A stretch of DNA of 9,310 bases, taken from contig JAGGUC010000098.1 of the NCBI GenBank assembly GCA_021158735.1, positions 1-9,310 on the forward strand, read 5' to 3'. Positions 1 through 5,995 of the stretch are shown here, piece by piece. The DNA is from Desulfurococcales archaeon. Lineage in GTDB: Archaea; Thermoproteota; Thermoprotei_A; Sulfolobales; NBVN01. The notes beneath the pieces are model-generated. The model worked only from the letters and a program-made list of their open reading frames with translations, did not search any database and was not told the origin of the DNA. Both the position numbers and the translations under genes were made by a program. Each line of letters begins with the position of its first letter. The first letter of the stretch is position 1.

Positions 1-165
1 GTTAAGATTCCTGTGGGTGCTAGATTCCTTCATGTAGTATTTGCTAAGTTAACGACACCTGTGACTAAGCCATACAGGGGTAAATACCAGGGTCAGCGTG
101 GTGTTACACTACCCATACTGAGAGAAGTTAAAGGTAAGTCAATTAGCGGGTCAGGGGGCTCCTAA
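1..165 (+). CDS. C-terminal end of an unrecognised protein (5' truncated by window edge)
   Basis: Frame 1 is open from the first base to a TAA at 163-165, giving the last 54 residues of a protein that starts upstream of the window. The other two forward frames hit stops within the first 40 bases, so this is the likely coding frame. The tail is basic and Gly/Arg/Lys-rich (a segment reading PYRGKYQGQRG near the middle) and ends in a Ser/Gly-rich run, GKSISGSGGS, that is probably disordered. I do not recognise the family and assign no function. It converges with the small zinc-finger gene on the minus strand, leaving 77 nt between the two stops. Confidence 0.6.
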   Translation, partial: VKIPVGARFLHVVFAKLTTPVTKPYRGKYQGQRGVTLPILREVKGKSISGSGGS

Positions 166-173
166 GTCTTCAC

Positions 174-186
174 CGGTCTGAGACCG
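174..186. repeat. 13-nt perfect palindrome downstream of the first stop codon
   Basis: CGGTCTGAGACCG is fully self-complementary around its central base. It can fold as a 5-bp stem (CGGTC/GACCG) with a TGA loop. It starts 8 nt after the TAA of the upstream partial gene, inside the 77-nt convergent intergenic region. It could be a 3'-end hairpin or a protein-binding dyad. No T-tract follows it directly, so it does not look like a classical terminator. Confidence 0.4.
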
Positions 187-242
187 CCACACACATCATC
201 CCACATACCCTAAGGCACATAATGGTACCTATACTAATAAAC

Positions 243-485
243 TCAAGCTATCTTCTTGGCTGTTCTTTCTCTAGCCGACTCAAGCTCCTTCTCAAACTCA
301 CCCGCCACTCTGTCGAAGACTGACTTAATAACTGACTTATCCAGCTCCTCAATAACTCTTTTCATGAATTTTATAGCACATCTTTTACTGTGAAAAGCAT
401 ATTCTTTATTATCAATAGTAAGCACTACCCCCTGACCTCTAGGGAATTTCCTGCCGCACACAATGCATATGACTTTCTCTGTCAT
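243..485 (-). CDS. Small CxxC/HxxxC zinc-finger protein (TRASH/L24e-like treble clef)
   Basis: An 80-residue protein. The N-terminal half carries a probable zinc site: C7 and C10 in CIVC, then H32 and C36 in FHSKRC about 21 residues later. The second half resembles the F-C-S-x-x-C element of L24e and TRASH/MYM fingers, here with His in place of the first Cys. Residues 38-80 are a charged Lys/Glu-rich helix, possibly a short coiled coil or a nucleic-acid or protein contact. Such fingers occur in ribosomal proteins, metal-sensing regulators and small adaptor proteins; which role applies cannot be read here. The ATG start sits in a region divergent from the orphan gene at 587, with a TTTTATTAT-like box on the minus strand (revcomp of about 523-531) suitably placed for a short leader. 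It is soluble, with no signal peptide or membrane segment. Confidence 0.75.
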   Translation of the reverse strand: MTEKVICIVCGRKFPRGQGVVLTIDNKEYAFHSKRCAIKFMKRVIEELDKSVIKSVFDRVAGEFEKELESARERTAKKIA

Positions 486-586
486 TTCAGACTACCCTAC
501 TGAAGTATGTGATGATTTAAGGATAATAAAACTACAAGTCATAAAGCTTAGTAGCGCCTTAAGAAGTTATCCAATAAGGGTACTGT
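486..586. promoter_or_regulatory. Divergent intergenic promoter region
   Basis: These 101 nt separate two divergently transcribed genes and should hold both promoters. On the minus strand, TTTTATTAT (revcomp of about 523-531) would place transcription start near 497-500, about 12-15 nt before the ATG at 485. On the plus strand, ATAAAGCTTA (about 541-550) would place a start near 570-575, about 12-17 nt before the ATG at 587. No strong Shine-Dalgarno is seen for the plus gene (only AAGGGT at 576-581). The assignments rest on position and AT content only. Confidence 0.4.
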
Positions 587-1126
587 ATGGATACTAGGAT
601 TGTTTTACGGCTCACAGGCTCAATAATTCAAGGATGCCATGTGAGATTCAGCAGAATAATCAATGATGTAGGTGGGAAGGTAAGAAGCTTTGACGTAGTT
701 ACTGGATTATACGACATTGAAGTCAGAATTACTGACAGAAATGTAGTCTGCGGCTTCGTTGATGATATATCTAAGCTCTCAAGATACTGCTCAGTAATTA
801 TTAAGGCTTATACGTCAATTAGTGGCAGTAATGCACTGCTGAAAATGTTAAAAAAGAAGAATGTGAGGTACGTTAAGGCAAACAATAGAATAAGGTTTGC
901 TACGCTCATAAACAATACGCTACTTCTACATGAATACAACGCTAGGTCTGGAGTACTTATTAGCTACGTAATTACCAATGTATGTGATATTAATGTCGCA
1001 CCCATAATAGCAGTCAGTGACTTTTCGAGTTATATAGCGTCATCAACGATCAAGTGTAATTCAACGCTAGTTAACGGTGCTGTGCAAAAGCTAGTTACTG
1101 GTATTAAGGAACTGCTCATGTGTTGA
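587..1126 (+). CDS. Conserved-looking hypothetical protein of 179 residues, no recognised domain
   Basis: I do not recognise this protein. It has alternating beta and helix character and no signal peptide or clear membrane span. It has six cysteines (17, 55, 68, 133, 157, 179), none in a CxxC pair. Residues about 84-103 are strongly basic (KMLKKKNVRYVKANNRIR). Short hydrophobic beta-like strands lie near 122-130 (VLISYVITN) and 138-144. The basic middle could contact nucleic acid, but that is only a guess from composition. The ATG at 587 is the first start in the frame and sits 12-17 nt after the expected transcription start. The gene stands between the divergent zinc-finger gene and the small membrane protein gene, 107 nt upstream of the latter, and probably forms its own transcription unit. 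Confidence 0.7.
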   Translation: MDTRIVLRLTGSIIQGCHVRFSRIINDVGGKVRSFDVVTGLYDIEVRITDRNVVCGFVDDISKLSRYCSVIIKAYTSISGSNALLKMLKKKNVRYVKANNRIRFATLINNTLLLHEYNARSGVLISYVITNVCDINVAPIIAVSDFSSYIASSTIKCNSTLVNGAVQKLVTGIKELLMC

Positions 1127-1191
1127 GGTACTGGCGGCTTCAATAAAGTAAACAGGTAGGATCGCAGAACTCATGACGTGAGATAGTGGAA

Positions 1192-1226
1192 AATTAATAG
1201 TATAGCATTAAATATATCCCCAGGTG
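1192..1226 (+). promoter_or_regulatory. Probable promoter and ribosome-binding site of the small membrane protein gene
   Basis: Two AT-rich boxes are present: AATTAATA (1192-1199) and TTAAATATAT (1208-1217). Only the first is far enough upstream to give a transcript that includes the AGGTG motif (1222-1226), which lies 7 nt before the ATG at 1234. The second box would start transcription at or just after that ATG. The Shine-Dalgarno match supports the annotated start. Box choice is inferred from typical archaeal spacing of about 26 nt. Confidence 0.4.
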
Positions 1227-1233
1227 TAGGTGA

Positions 1234-1536
1234 ATGAACGTATTCGTGATTAAGGCTCTGGTAGGTGCTTTGTTCGGGGTTATTTTGGCCCCACTCACGT
1301 ACCTAGTAAATATATTCATGCATCACCCGTTTTCAGACATATTGCTCCTGTTTTTCTTTTTCAGTTTTTACTTCGTTTCACAGCCGCTGTCGTTATTTTT
1401 AGTTAGGAGGTACATAAAAAGAGAGTCTGAGATTTCGGAGGCCCTCCGACTTACTAAGGGCATTACAGTTTTTTATAGTGTGGAATTCATATTCTGGGTT
1501 GCAATGTATGAATTAATGGCTTACATCGTTCATTAA
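1234..1536 (+). CDS. Small integral membrane protein with three predicted helices
   Basis: A 100-residue, very hydrophobic protein. Predicted membrane segments are about residues 6-28, 34-57 (a Phe-rich helix, LLLFFFFSFYF) and 78-98. The loop at 58-76 is basic (RRYIKR) and should be cytoplasmic by the positive-inside rule, giving N-in/C-out topology. There is no cleavable signal peptide and no recognised family motif. I considered EMC6-like and Sec-subunit-like proteins, but saw no diagnostic residues. An AGGTG ribosome-binding motif sits 7 nt before the ATG. The gene is 72 nt upstream of the methyltransferase gene on the same strand, so readthrough is possible. The function is unknown. Confidence 0.7.
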   Translation: MNVFVIKALVGALFGVILAPLTYLVNIFMHHPFSDILLLFFFFSFYFVSQPLSLFLVRRYIKRESEISEALRLTKGITVFYSVEFIFWVAMYELMAYIVH

Positions 1537-1608
1537 TAATGAACTCACTTCGACTTTAAGTAGCGTAAAAGATTAGTGCTGGCTGAAACTTATTAATTAA
1601 GACCTAGA

Positions 1609-2247
1609 ATGCGGGGTATTCGCGAAAAGATCAATAATGCATTGAGGAAGACTATTCCAGCCAGTGAGGTACTGCGTGTTATGGAGTGGTATGACTCTAT
1701 AGCACCTTCGTATGACGTCCTCTATGCTCGTGAGCAACGTAGTAAGTACGTATTAATAGACAAGATTCTAAAACGCATGAATGGTAGGGTTATGGATGTG
1801 GGTTGCGGTACGGCTGAATTCCCACGGTATGTTTGCGAAAGATATTCAAGGAACTGTTTTTACGTAGGTATTGACCTGAGCTTCAACTTGTTAAGTATTG
1901 CAAGAAGGAAGCTAGCTTCGATGACCAGCGACAGCAACTGTATTGCTGAGTTCATAGCGGGGGATCTGTTGTATCCGCCGATCAGGGATAGTGTAAAATT
2001 CAACTTTATTCTTCTAATGTCGGTTCTCCGCTCCACATATGGGGTGAGCTCGATCGTTAAGTTCTACGCTGAGAACTATCTAGGGAATGGGGGCCTGCTT
2101 GCATTGACCATAATGTACGAGAACGAGAACGGTGTTGTACATGGTAGCCTTTGCCCCGAAGGGGCTAGTTTTGCTGGTAAGGTGCGTAGGAATGAGGTAA
2201 TATGCCTGATTACTAGGAGTGGAGGAGATGAAGGAGATGGAGGGTGA
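1609..2247 (+). CDS. Class I SAM-dependent methyltransferase (Methyltransf_11/25-like)
   Basis: A Rossmann-fold methyltransferase of up to 212 residues. Motif I is VMDVGCGTAEF (about residues 62-72), the glycine-rich SAM loop. The acidic end of strand 2 is in YVGIDLS, and GDLLYPP (about 118-124) matches the region that contacts the adenine. The pre-motif YDSIAPSYD (28-36) is typical of UbiE-like and other small-molecule or tRNA methyltransferases; the substrate cannot be told. The start is uncertain. ATG 1609 has no Shine-Dalgarno and lies just after a TATA-like box (1588-1600). ATG 1681 (residue 25) has GTGAGGT 10 nt upstream and would begin the protein as MEWYDSIAPSYD, giving 188 residues. 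The C-terminus is short and ends in a Gly/Asp/Glu tail (GGDEGDGG), encoded by a purine-rich tract that also serves the next gene. The stop is 6 nt before rqcH, which suggests an operon. Confidence 0.85.
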   Translation: MRGIREKINNALRKTIPASEVLRVMEWYDSIAPSYDVLYAREQRSKYVLIDKILKRMNGRVMDVGCGTAEFPRYVCERYSRNCFYVGIDLSFNLLSIARRKLASMTSDSNCIAEFIAGDLLYPPIRDSVKFNFILLMSVLRSTYGVSSIVKFYAENYLGNGGLLALTIMYENENGVVHGSLCPEGASFAGKVRRNEVICLITRSGGDEGDGG

Positions 2248-2250
2248 GGT
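2239..2250 (+). promoter_or_regulatory. Shine-Dalgarno tract for rqcH embedded in the methyltransferase 3' end
   Basis: GGAGGGTGAGGT covers the stop codon (TGA 2245-2247) of the methyltransferase gene and ends 3 nt before GTG 2254 and 6 nt before ATG 2257. The last part, GAGGT, has normal spacing to the ATG and is too close to the GTG, so translation of rqcH probably starts at 2257. Its position over the upstream stop fits translational coupling. Confidence 0.6.
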
Positions 2251-2253
2251 TAA

Positions 2254-4197
2254 GTGATGGCATTCCGTAAGAAGTCGCTGACCTCCCTAGATGTAGCTGT
2301 CATAGTTAAGGAATTAGGTAATTTACTTACAGACAGCTTAATTTCTAACATCTATAGCATTAATGGAGGTGGGTACTTACTTAAAATAAAGACCTTAGAA
2401 GGTATTACAAGTTACTTGGCTGTAGAGCCTGCAGTTAGACTTCACTTAACAAAGTTCATACCTCCAGCAGGTACTTCAGGGCGCACGCCGTTGTTTAGGA
2501 GATTTCTTAGGGGGTCTAAAATAAGGTCGGTGAGACAGTATGAATTTGAACGAATAGTAACCATAGGGGTAACTAAAGGCGGTGTCGAAGTTGAAGTTAT
2601 TGTAGAGTTGATACCGAGAGGGATCATAGCTGTCTTAGATAGTAGTCGGAAGGTTCTTGTATCCAGTGAAGATATCAAACTCCGCGATAGAAGGGTATAT
2701 CCCGGGTTAACCTATGTTTTCCCGCCACTACTTCCTGATCCAAGGCGATTTAACGCCGGGCAGTGGTTAAGGGCAGTCTCAGATGTTAGTAATCTGGGTG
2801 CGGCCTTAGTTAAGAAGCTGGGCATACCGCCAGAGGTGGTTAATGAAGTATTGAATGAGGCTGAACGTAAATTAAAGCCTTCGGCAATGTCGTTGAGTGA
2901 GATAGCTAGGGTACGGGAGAGTATTTTAGCATTTATTGAGTCAGTCATAAGCAACCCCACGCCAGTAATCGTAAAGTGCCGTGACAACTACGTGTCATTT
3001 CATCCCTTCACACCCTCTAATGTGCCGTCAGATTGTGACGTATTGACTTTTTCACTATTTAATGAAGCAGTTGATGAGTACTATAGGGCTTTTTATGCAT
3101 CAGAGCTGAGGGAGGTAGAAGAAAGGAGGATCTCTTCTGAAGCAGCTAAGTTAAGAGCGGTAATTGATAAAGCTGTTAGGGACCTGAGTAAATTGAAGAA
3201 GGAGTACTCTAAGGTTGAACTGGCACTCCAATTCTTCGAAGAAAAGTACGACATACTGGATGATGCATGGAAGTGTGTTAGAAGTATAGTGAAGTCTGCT
3301 GGCTGGGGTGAGGTGCTTAGGGCCTGTGGGTATGTCAGCAGAGTTGAACCTTCTAGTGGAGTATTTGAGGTTAGGATCGGGGAGAGAAGCATGCCCTTGA
3401 AGATTACTGAGGAAGTTCATGTGCAATATAGTAGGTTGAGAAAAAAGTATACTCGCTTGAAGGATAAGATAGCACAAGCTGAAAAACACATCAGTGAGTT
3501 AAAAAGGAAGCTTGAGAAGAAATCGGCGGTGCTTGACACTAAGGCAAGGATCAAACCACTGCTTAAGAAGGTTGAATGGTACACAAGCTATCACTGGATC
3601 ATAACTTCTGGTGGGTTGTTCGCGATCGGTGGAAGAGATGCACAGCAAAATGAGAAGGTAGTTAAGAAGTACTTGGGTGATAGCGATATATTCGTACATG
3701 CTGAAGTTCATGGCGCATCAGCGTTCGTGCTTAAGTGCGGAGGCAACATACCTTCTGAGAAGGATATTTACGAAGTGTCTGTTCTTGCTGCATCCTATAG
3801 TAAGGGATGGAAGGTAGGTGTAGGTGCGCTGGACGTGTTCTGGGTTTGGGGCAGGCAAGTAAGTAAGTCCGCACCTCCAGGACAGTACCTGCCGAAGGGG
3901 GCTTTCATGATCTATGGGAAAAGGAACTACATAAAAAGTGTGCCCCTACGCTTAGCTATCGGTGTACAAGTAAGTAATAATAGGTACTTTGAGGTCATAA
4001 CTGGCCCTGAGGACTTAGTTAGCAAGAGAGCTAGCAGTTATGCAGTACTGGTTCCGGGAAATACTCATCAAAGGAGGGTTGCTGCAGAGATAAGGGAGAA
4101 GCTCTATGCTGGTGATGAAAGGCTAAAAACGTTAACCCTGGACGACATTCTTGAGCGAGTACCCGGGCCCAGCACTATAGTTAAGCTAGTTGTGTAG
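2254..4197 (+). CDS. rqcH: RqcH/NEMF (Rqc2, Tae2) family ribosome quality-control protein
   Basis: This cytoplasmic factor belongs to the NFACT family, whose members bind large ribosomal subunits blocked by peptidyl-tRNA and, in bacteria and eukaryotes, recruit tRNA to add C-terminal tails. At 647 residues (646 if started at ATG 2257) it has the full archaeal layout. NFACT-N covers about 1-165, with D13 and the FERIV motif at 98-102. A helix-hairpin-helix segment lies near 180-205. Coiled-coil arms span about 285-335 and 390-430, and the NEAVDEYY motif sits at 270-277. NFACT-R runs about 440-560, with GRDAQQN at 460-466 and the HAEVHGASA block at 482-490. The C-terminus is intact. One deviation is visible: the tRNA-contact pair normally written Asp-Arg is Glu99-Arg100 here. 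The gene is 6 nt downstream of the methyltransferase gene and probably co-transcribed with it. Family assignment is firm; tailing activity is inferred. Confidence 0.95.
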   Translation: MMAFRKKSLTSLDVAVIVKELGNLLTDSLISNIYSINGGGYLLKIKTLEGITSYLAVEPAVRLHLTKFIPPAGTSGRTPLFRRFLRGSKIRSVRQYEFERIVTIGVTKGGVEVEVIVELIPRGIIAVLDSSRKVLVSSEDIKLRDRRVYPGLTYVFPPLLPDPRRFNAGQWLRAVSDVSNLGAALVKKLGIPPEVVNEVLNEAERKLKPSAMSLSEIARVRESILAFIESVISNPTPVIVKCRDNYVSFHPFTPSNVPSDCDVLTFSLFNEAVDEYYRAFYASELREVEERRISSEAAKLRAVIDKAVRDLSKLKKEYSKVELALQFFEEKYDILDDAWKCVRSIVKSAGWGEVLRACGYVSRVEPSSGVFEVRIGERSMPLKITEEVHVQYSRLRKKYTRLKDKIAQAEKHISELKRKLEKKSAVLDTKARIKPLLKKVEWYTSYHWIITSGGLFAIGGRDAQQNEKVVKKYLGDSDIFVHAEVHGASAFVLKCGGNIPSEKDIYEVSVLAASYSKGWKVGVGALDVFWVWGRQVSKSAPPGQYLPKGAFMIYGKRNYIKSVPLRLAIGVQVSNNRYFEVITGPEDLVSKRASSYAVLVPGNTHQRRVAAEIREKLYAGDERLKTLTLDDILERVPGPSTIVKLVV

Positions 4198-4209
4198 GTA
4201 CTAAATTCA

Positions 4210-4251
4210 TTTAAATATTAAACCTCTGTTGACGGTAAAATTCATAGGGTG
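4210..4251 (+). promoter_or_regulatory. Promoter and ribosome-binding site of the CBS operon
   Basis: A strong TATA-like box, TTTAAATATTA (4210-4220), would start transcription near 4240. This is followed by AGGGTG (4246-4251), 5 nt before a TTG codon at 4257. No ATG or GTG in the same frame is better placed, so the TTG start is chosen on this site. The 59-nt gap from rqcH suggests that the CBS genes have their own promoter. The box and the ribosome-binding motif are seen; their use is inferred. Confidence 0.55.
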
Positions 4252-4256
4252 CAAAT

Positions 4257-5054
4257 TTGCGTGTTAAGTATTTTGTAGATTCATTCTACCCTACTATTTT
4301 ACCTAATGATCCCGCAACTAAAGCACGTGCACTCATGCGTGATTTGGGCCTCAGGATGATTCCCGTAGTCGACAGCTACTCCAGACTTCACGGTCTGATA
4401 AGAAGAGAGAACATACTCCTCATAACGTCAACACGTTCGAATGCACTGGCCAGAAACATAATGGATACTCCAGCTCTTTCATTTAAACCCGGTGAGGACG
4501 CCCTCAACGCGTTTAAGGTAATGATAGAGCTCGATGAGTGGTATGCTCCAGTTATTGATGGCATTAAGGGTAAGTTCATGGGCGTTCTTACGTTAGATAG
4601 CCTACTTAGGTACCTCATCAAAACAGGCCATGAAGCACTGAAATTTAGTGCTGAAGAAGTGATGAGCAGGGATGTTGAATATGTATACCCTGAGGATTTC
4701 ATTAGCAGGCTGTGGCGCAAGATGACGCAGTTAAAATTCAGTGGATTTCCGGTCGTCAAGAATAAGAGTCTTATTACAGTGGGTATAATTACGCAGCATG
4801 ACCTACTCAAGAAAGGGTATACTCGTGTAGAGTTAGAGTCTCCGTCAGGACCGAAGCACGGACCTAGAGTGAGAGACGCTATGACGACCCCCCCGATTAC
4901 TGTTAAGCCTGAGGCGACACTAAGGGAGGTCGTATTGAAAATGGTTAAGTCTAATATAGGTAGGTTGCCTGTAGTTAATGATAAAATGAGTCTTGCTGGC
5001 ATTATAGACCGCAGCGATATATGTAGGGCATTTCTCAGTAAAGAGCTGAGGTGA
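4257..5054 (+). CDS. Four-CBS-domain protein, first of four in tandem (CBS-A)
   Basis: A stand-alone CBS protein of 265 residues with no effector domain, membrane span or DNA-binding domain. The repeats are about 7-57, 66-122, 132-186 and 205-262, so they form two Bateman modules. CBS pairs usually bind AMP, ADP, ATP or SAM. The ligand motif at the end of each repeat (G-h-h-T-x-x-D) is clear only in repeat 3 (GIITQHD). It reads GLIRREN in repeat 1, GVLTLDS in repeat 2 and GIIDRSD in repeat 4, so this is the most eroded member of the cluster. A Pro/Gly/basic linker (ESPSGPKHGPR, about 194-204) separates repeats 3 and 4. The start is TTG, supported by AGGGTG upstream. Its stop codon lies inside the ribosome-binding site of the next gene, with 7 nt between the coding regions. 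Confidence 0.9.
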   Translation: MRVKYFVDSFYPTILPNDPATKARALMRDLGLRMIPVVDSYSRLHGLIRRENILLITSTRSNALARNIMDTPALSFKPGEDALNAFKVMIELDEWYAPVIDGIKGKFMGVLTLDSLLRYLIKTGHEALKFSAEEVMSRDVEYVYPEDFISRLWRKMTQLKFSGFPVVKNKSLITVGIITQHDLLKKGYTRVELESPSGPKHGPRVRDAMTTPPITVKPEATLREVVLKMVKSNIGRLPVVNDKMSLAGIIDRSDICRAFLSKELR

Positions 5055-5061
5055 GCACGGA

Positions 5062-5988
5062 ATGGTTAAGGTGTATATACCGCGTAGGGTCGTTGAACGC
5101 AATAGGTGGTTGAGAAGTGATGGCAAACCTAACTTCAAAGACCGTATTTACGCCAAGCCGCCAGAACTAGAGGTAATAGCGAATAAGGAAATACCTGTAC
5201 TAAGCATGCAGGCTACAGTAATGAATGCGTGTGAGATCATGAGTTCATCAGGTGCTAGGTTAGTCCCAATTACAGATCCTGAGAGACGCCTCCTCGGCAT
5301 AGTCACAGGCATGGACCTCGTCGATTACTTTGGCGGCGGCATAAAGTACACGATAGTTCAGAAAAATTACAACAGCAATATCTACTCTGCTCTATCAGCT
5401 TCACTTAGGGAGATAGCTAACACCAAGCCGTTGGTTATTGACGTTAAATCAAAGCTGCATGATCTTCTAAATCTAATGGTTAGCTACGGGGTCGGTGCTG
5501 TACCTGTGGTTAGCGGAGACAAGGTCGTGGGTGTAATAACTGAGGGTGAGTTAATAAAGTATTTAACTTCGAAGGTCGTGGGTGTTAGAGTAAGTGACGT
5601 AATGAGTGCAAGCGTAATCTCGCTAAGTTACAGCAGCACCTTAGATATAGCTATGAAGCTCATGGTGAACCTAGGTATAAGGAGGTTACCTGTTACTAGA
5701 AATAGCGACGTGGTCGGCATGCTCACGTGGAGGAATATAATAGACCTGTTTGGGAAGCACAAGGTGTTCGACATGCTGAGCAAGTACACCTTTGATGAAG
5801 TACACTCATTTCCTGTAGCTGACGTCATGGAGAAAAACATCGTAACTATTGAACCAGACAGCGACATAGGTGCTGTAGCAGCCAAGATGTCTGAGGAGGG
5901 GGTTGACTCACTGCTGGTTACCAAGAACGGCAGCACGATCGGTATTATAACAGAAAGAGATATTCTTTATGGTGTAGTAGTACGGTGA
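5062..5988 (+). CDS. Four-CBS-domain protein with basic N-terminal extension (CBS-B)
   Basis: A 308-residue protein with CBS repeats at about 42-93, 113-168, 176-232 and 251-307, and no attached effector domain. The ligand motif is canonical in repeat 1 (GIVTGMD) and repeat 4 (GIITERD). It is altered in repeat 2 (GVITEGE) and repeat 3 (GMLTWRN), where the phosphate- or ribose-contacting Asp is Glu or Asn. The first ~41 residues are an extension rich in Arg and Lys (PRRVVERNRW, then GKPNFKDR) that is not part of a CBS fold. It may bind a partner or nucleic acid. GAGGTGA (5048-5054) overlaps the CBS-A stop and is 7 nt from the ATG, which supports this start and translational coupling. Repeat 4 is most like the classical IMPDH-type CBS sequence. 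Confidence 0.92.
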   Translation: MVKVYIPRRVVERNRWLRSDGKPNFKDRIYAKPPELEVIANKEIPVLSMQATVMNACEIMSSSGARLVPITDPERRLLGIVTGMDLVDYFGGGIKYTIVQKNYNSNIYSALSASLREIANTKPLVIDVKSKLHDLLNLMVSYGVGAVPVVSGDKVVGVITEGELIKYLTSKVVGVRVSDVMSASVISLSYSSTLDIAMKLMVNLGIRRLPVTRNSDVVGMLTWRNIIDLFGKHKVFDMLSKYTFDEVHSFPVADVMEKNIVTIEPDSDIGAVAAKMSEEGVDSLLVTKNGSTIGIITERDILYGVVVR

Positions 5989-5995
5989 TGTAGTC

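Noticed and set aside
509..515. GTGATGA, a perfect C-box sequence, in the divergent intergenic region
   Set aside because: No D-box CTGA is found at a suitable distance downstream, and the only nearby CTGA (500-503) is upstream, so a C/D box guide RNA is not supported.
2153..2165. GCCCC-GAA-GGGGC hairpin
   Set aside because: It is inside the methyltransferase coding region, only 5 bp long, competes with an alternative TAGCC/GGCTA pairing and has no following T-tract, so it is probably chance coding sequence.
4388..5002. Long open frame (204 codons) antisense to CBS-A
   Set aside because: It lies wholly inside a gene with clear CBS motifs; its translation is Ser/Thr/Leu-rich with no recognisable domain, typical of an antisense shadow.
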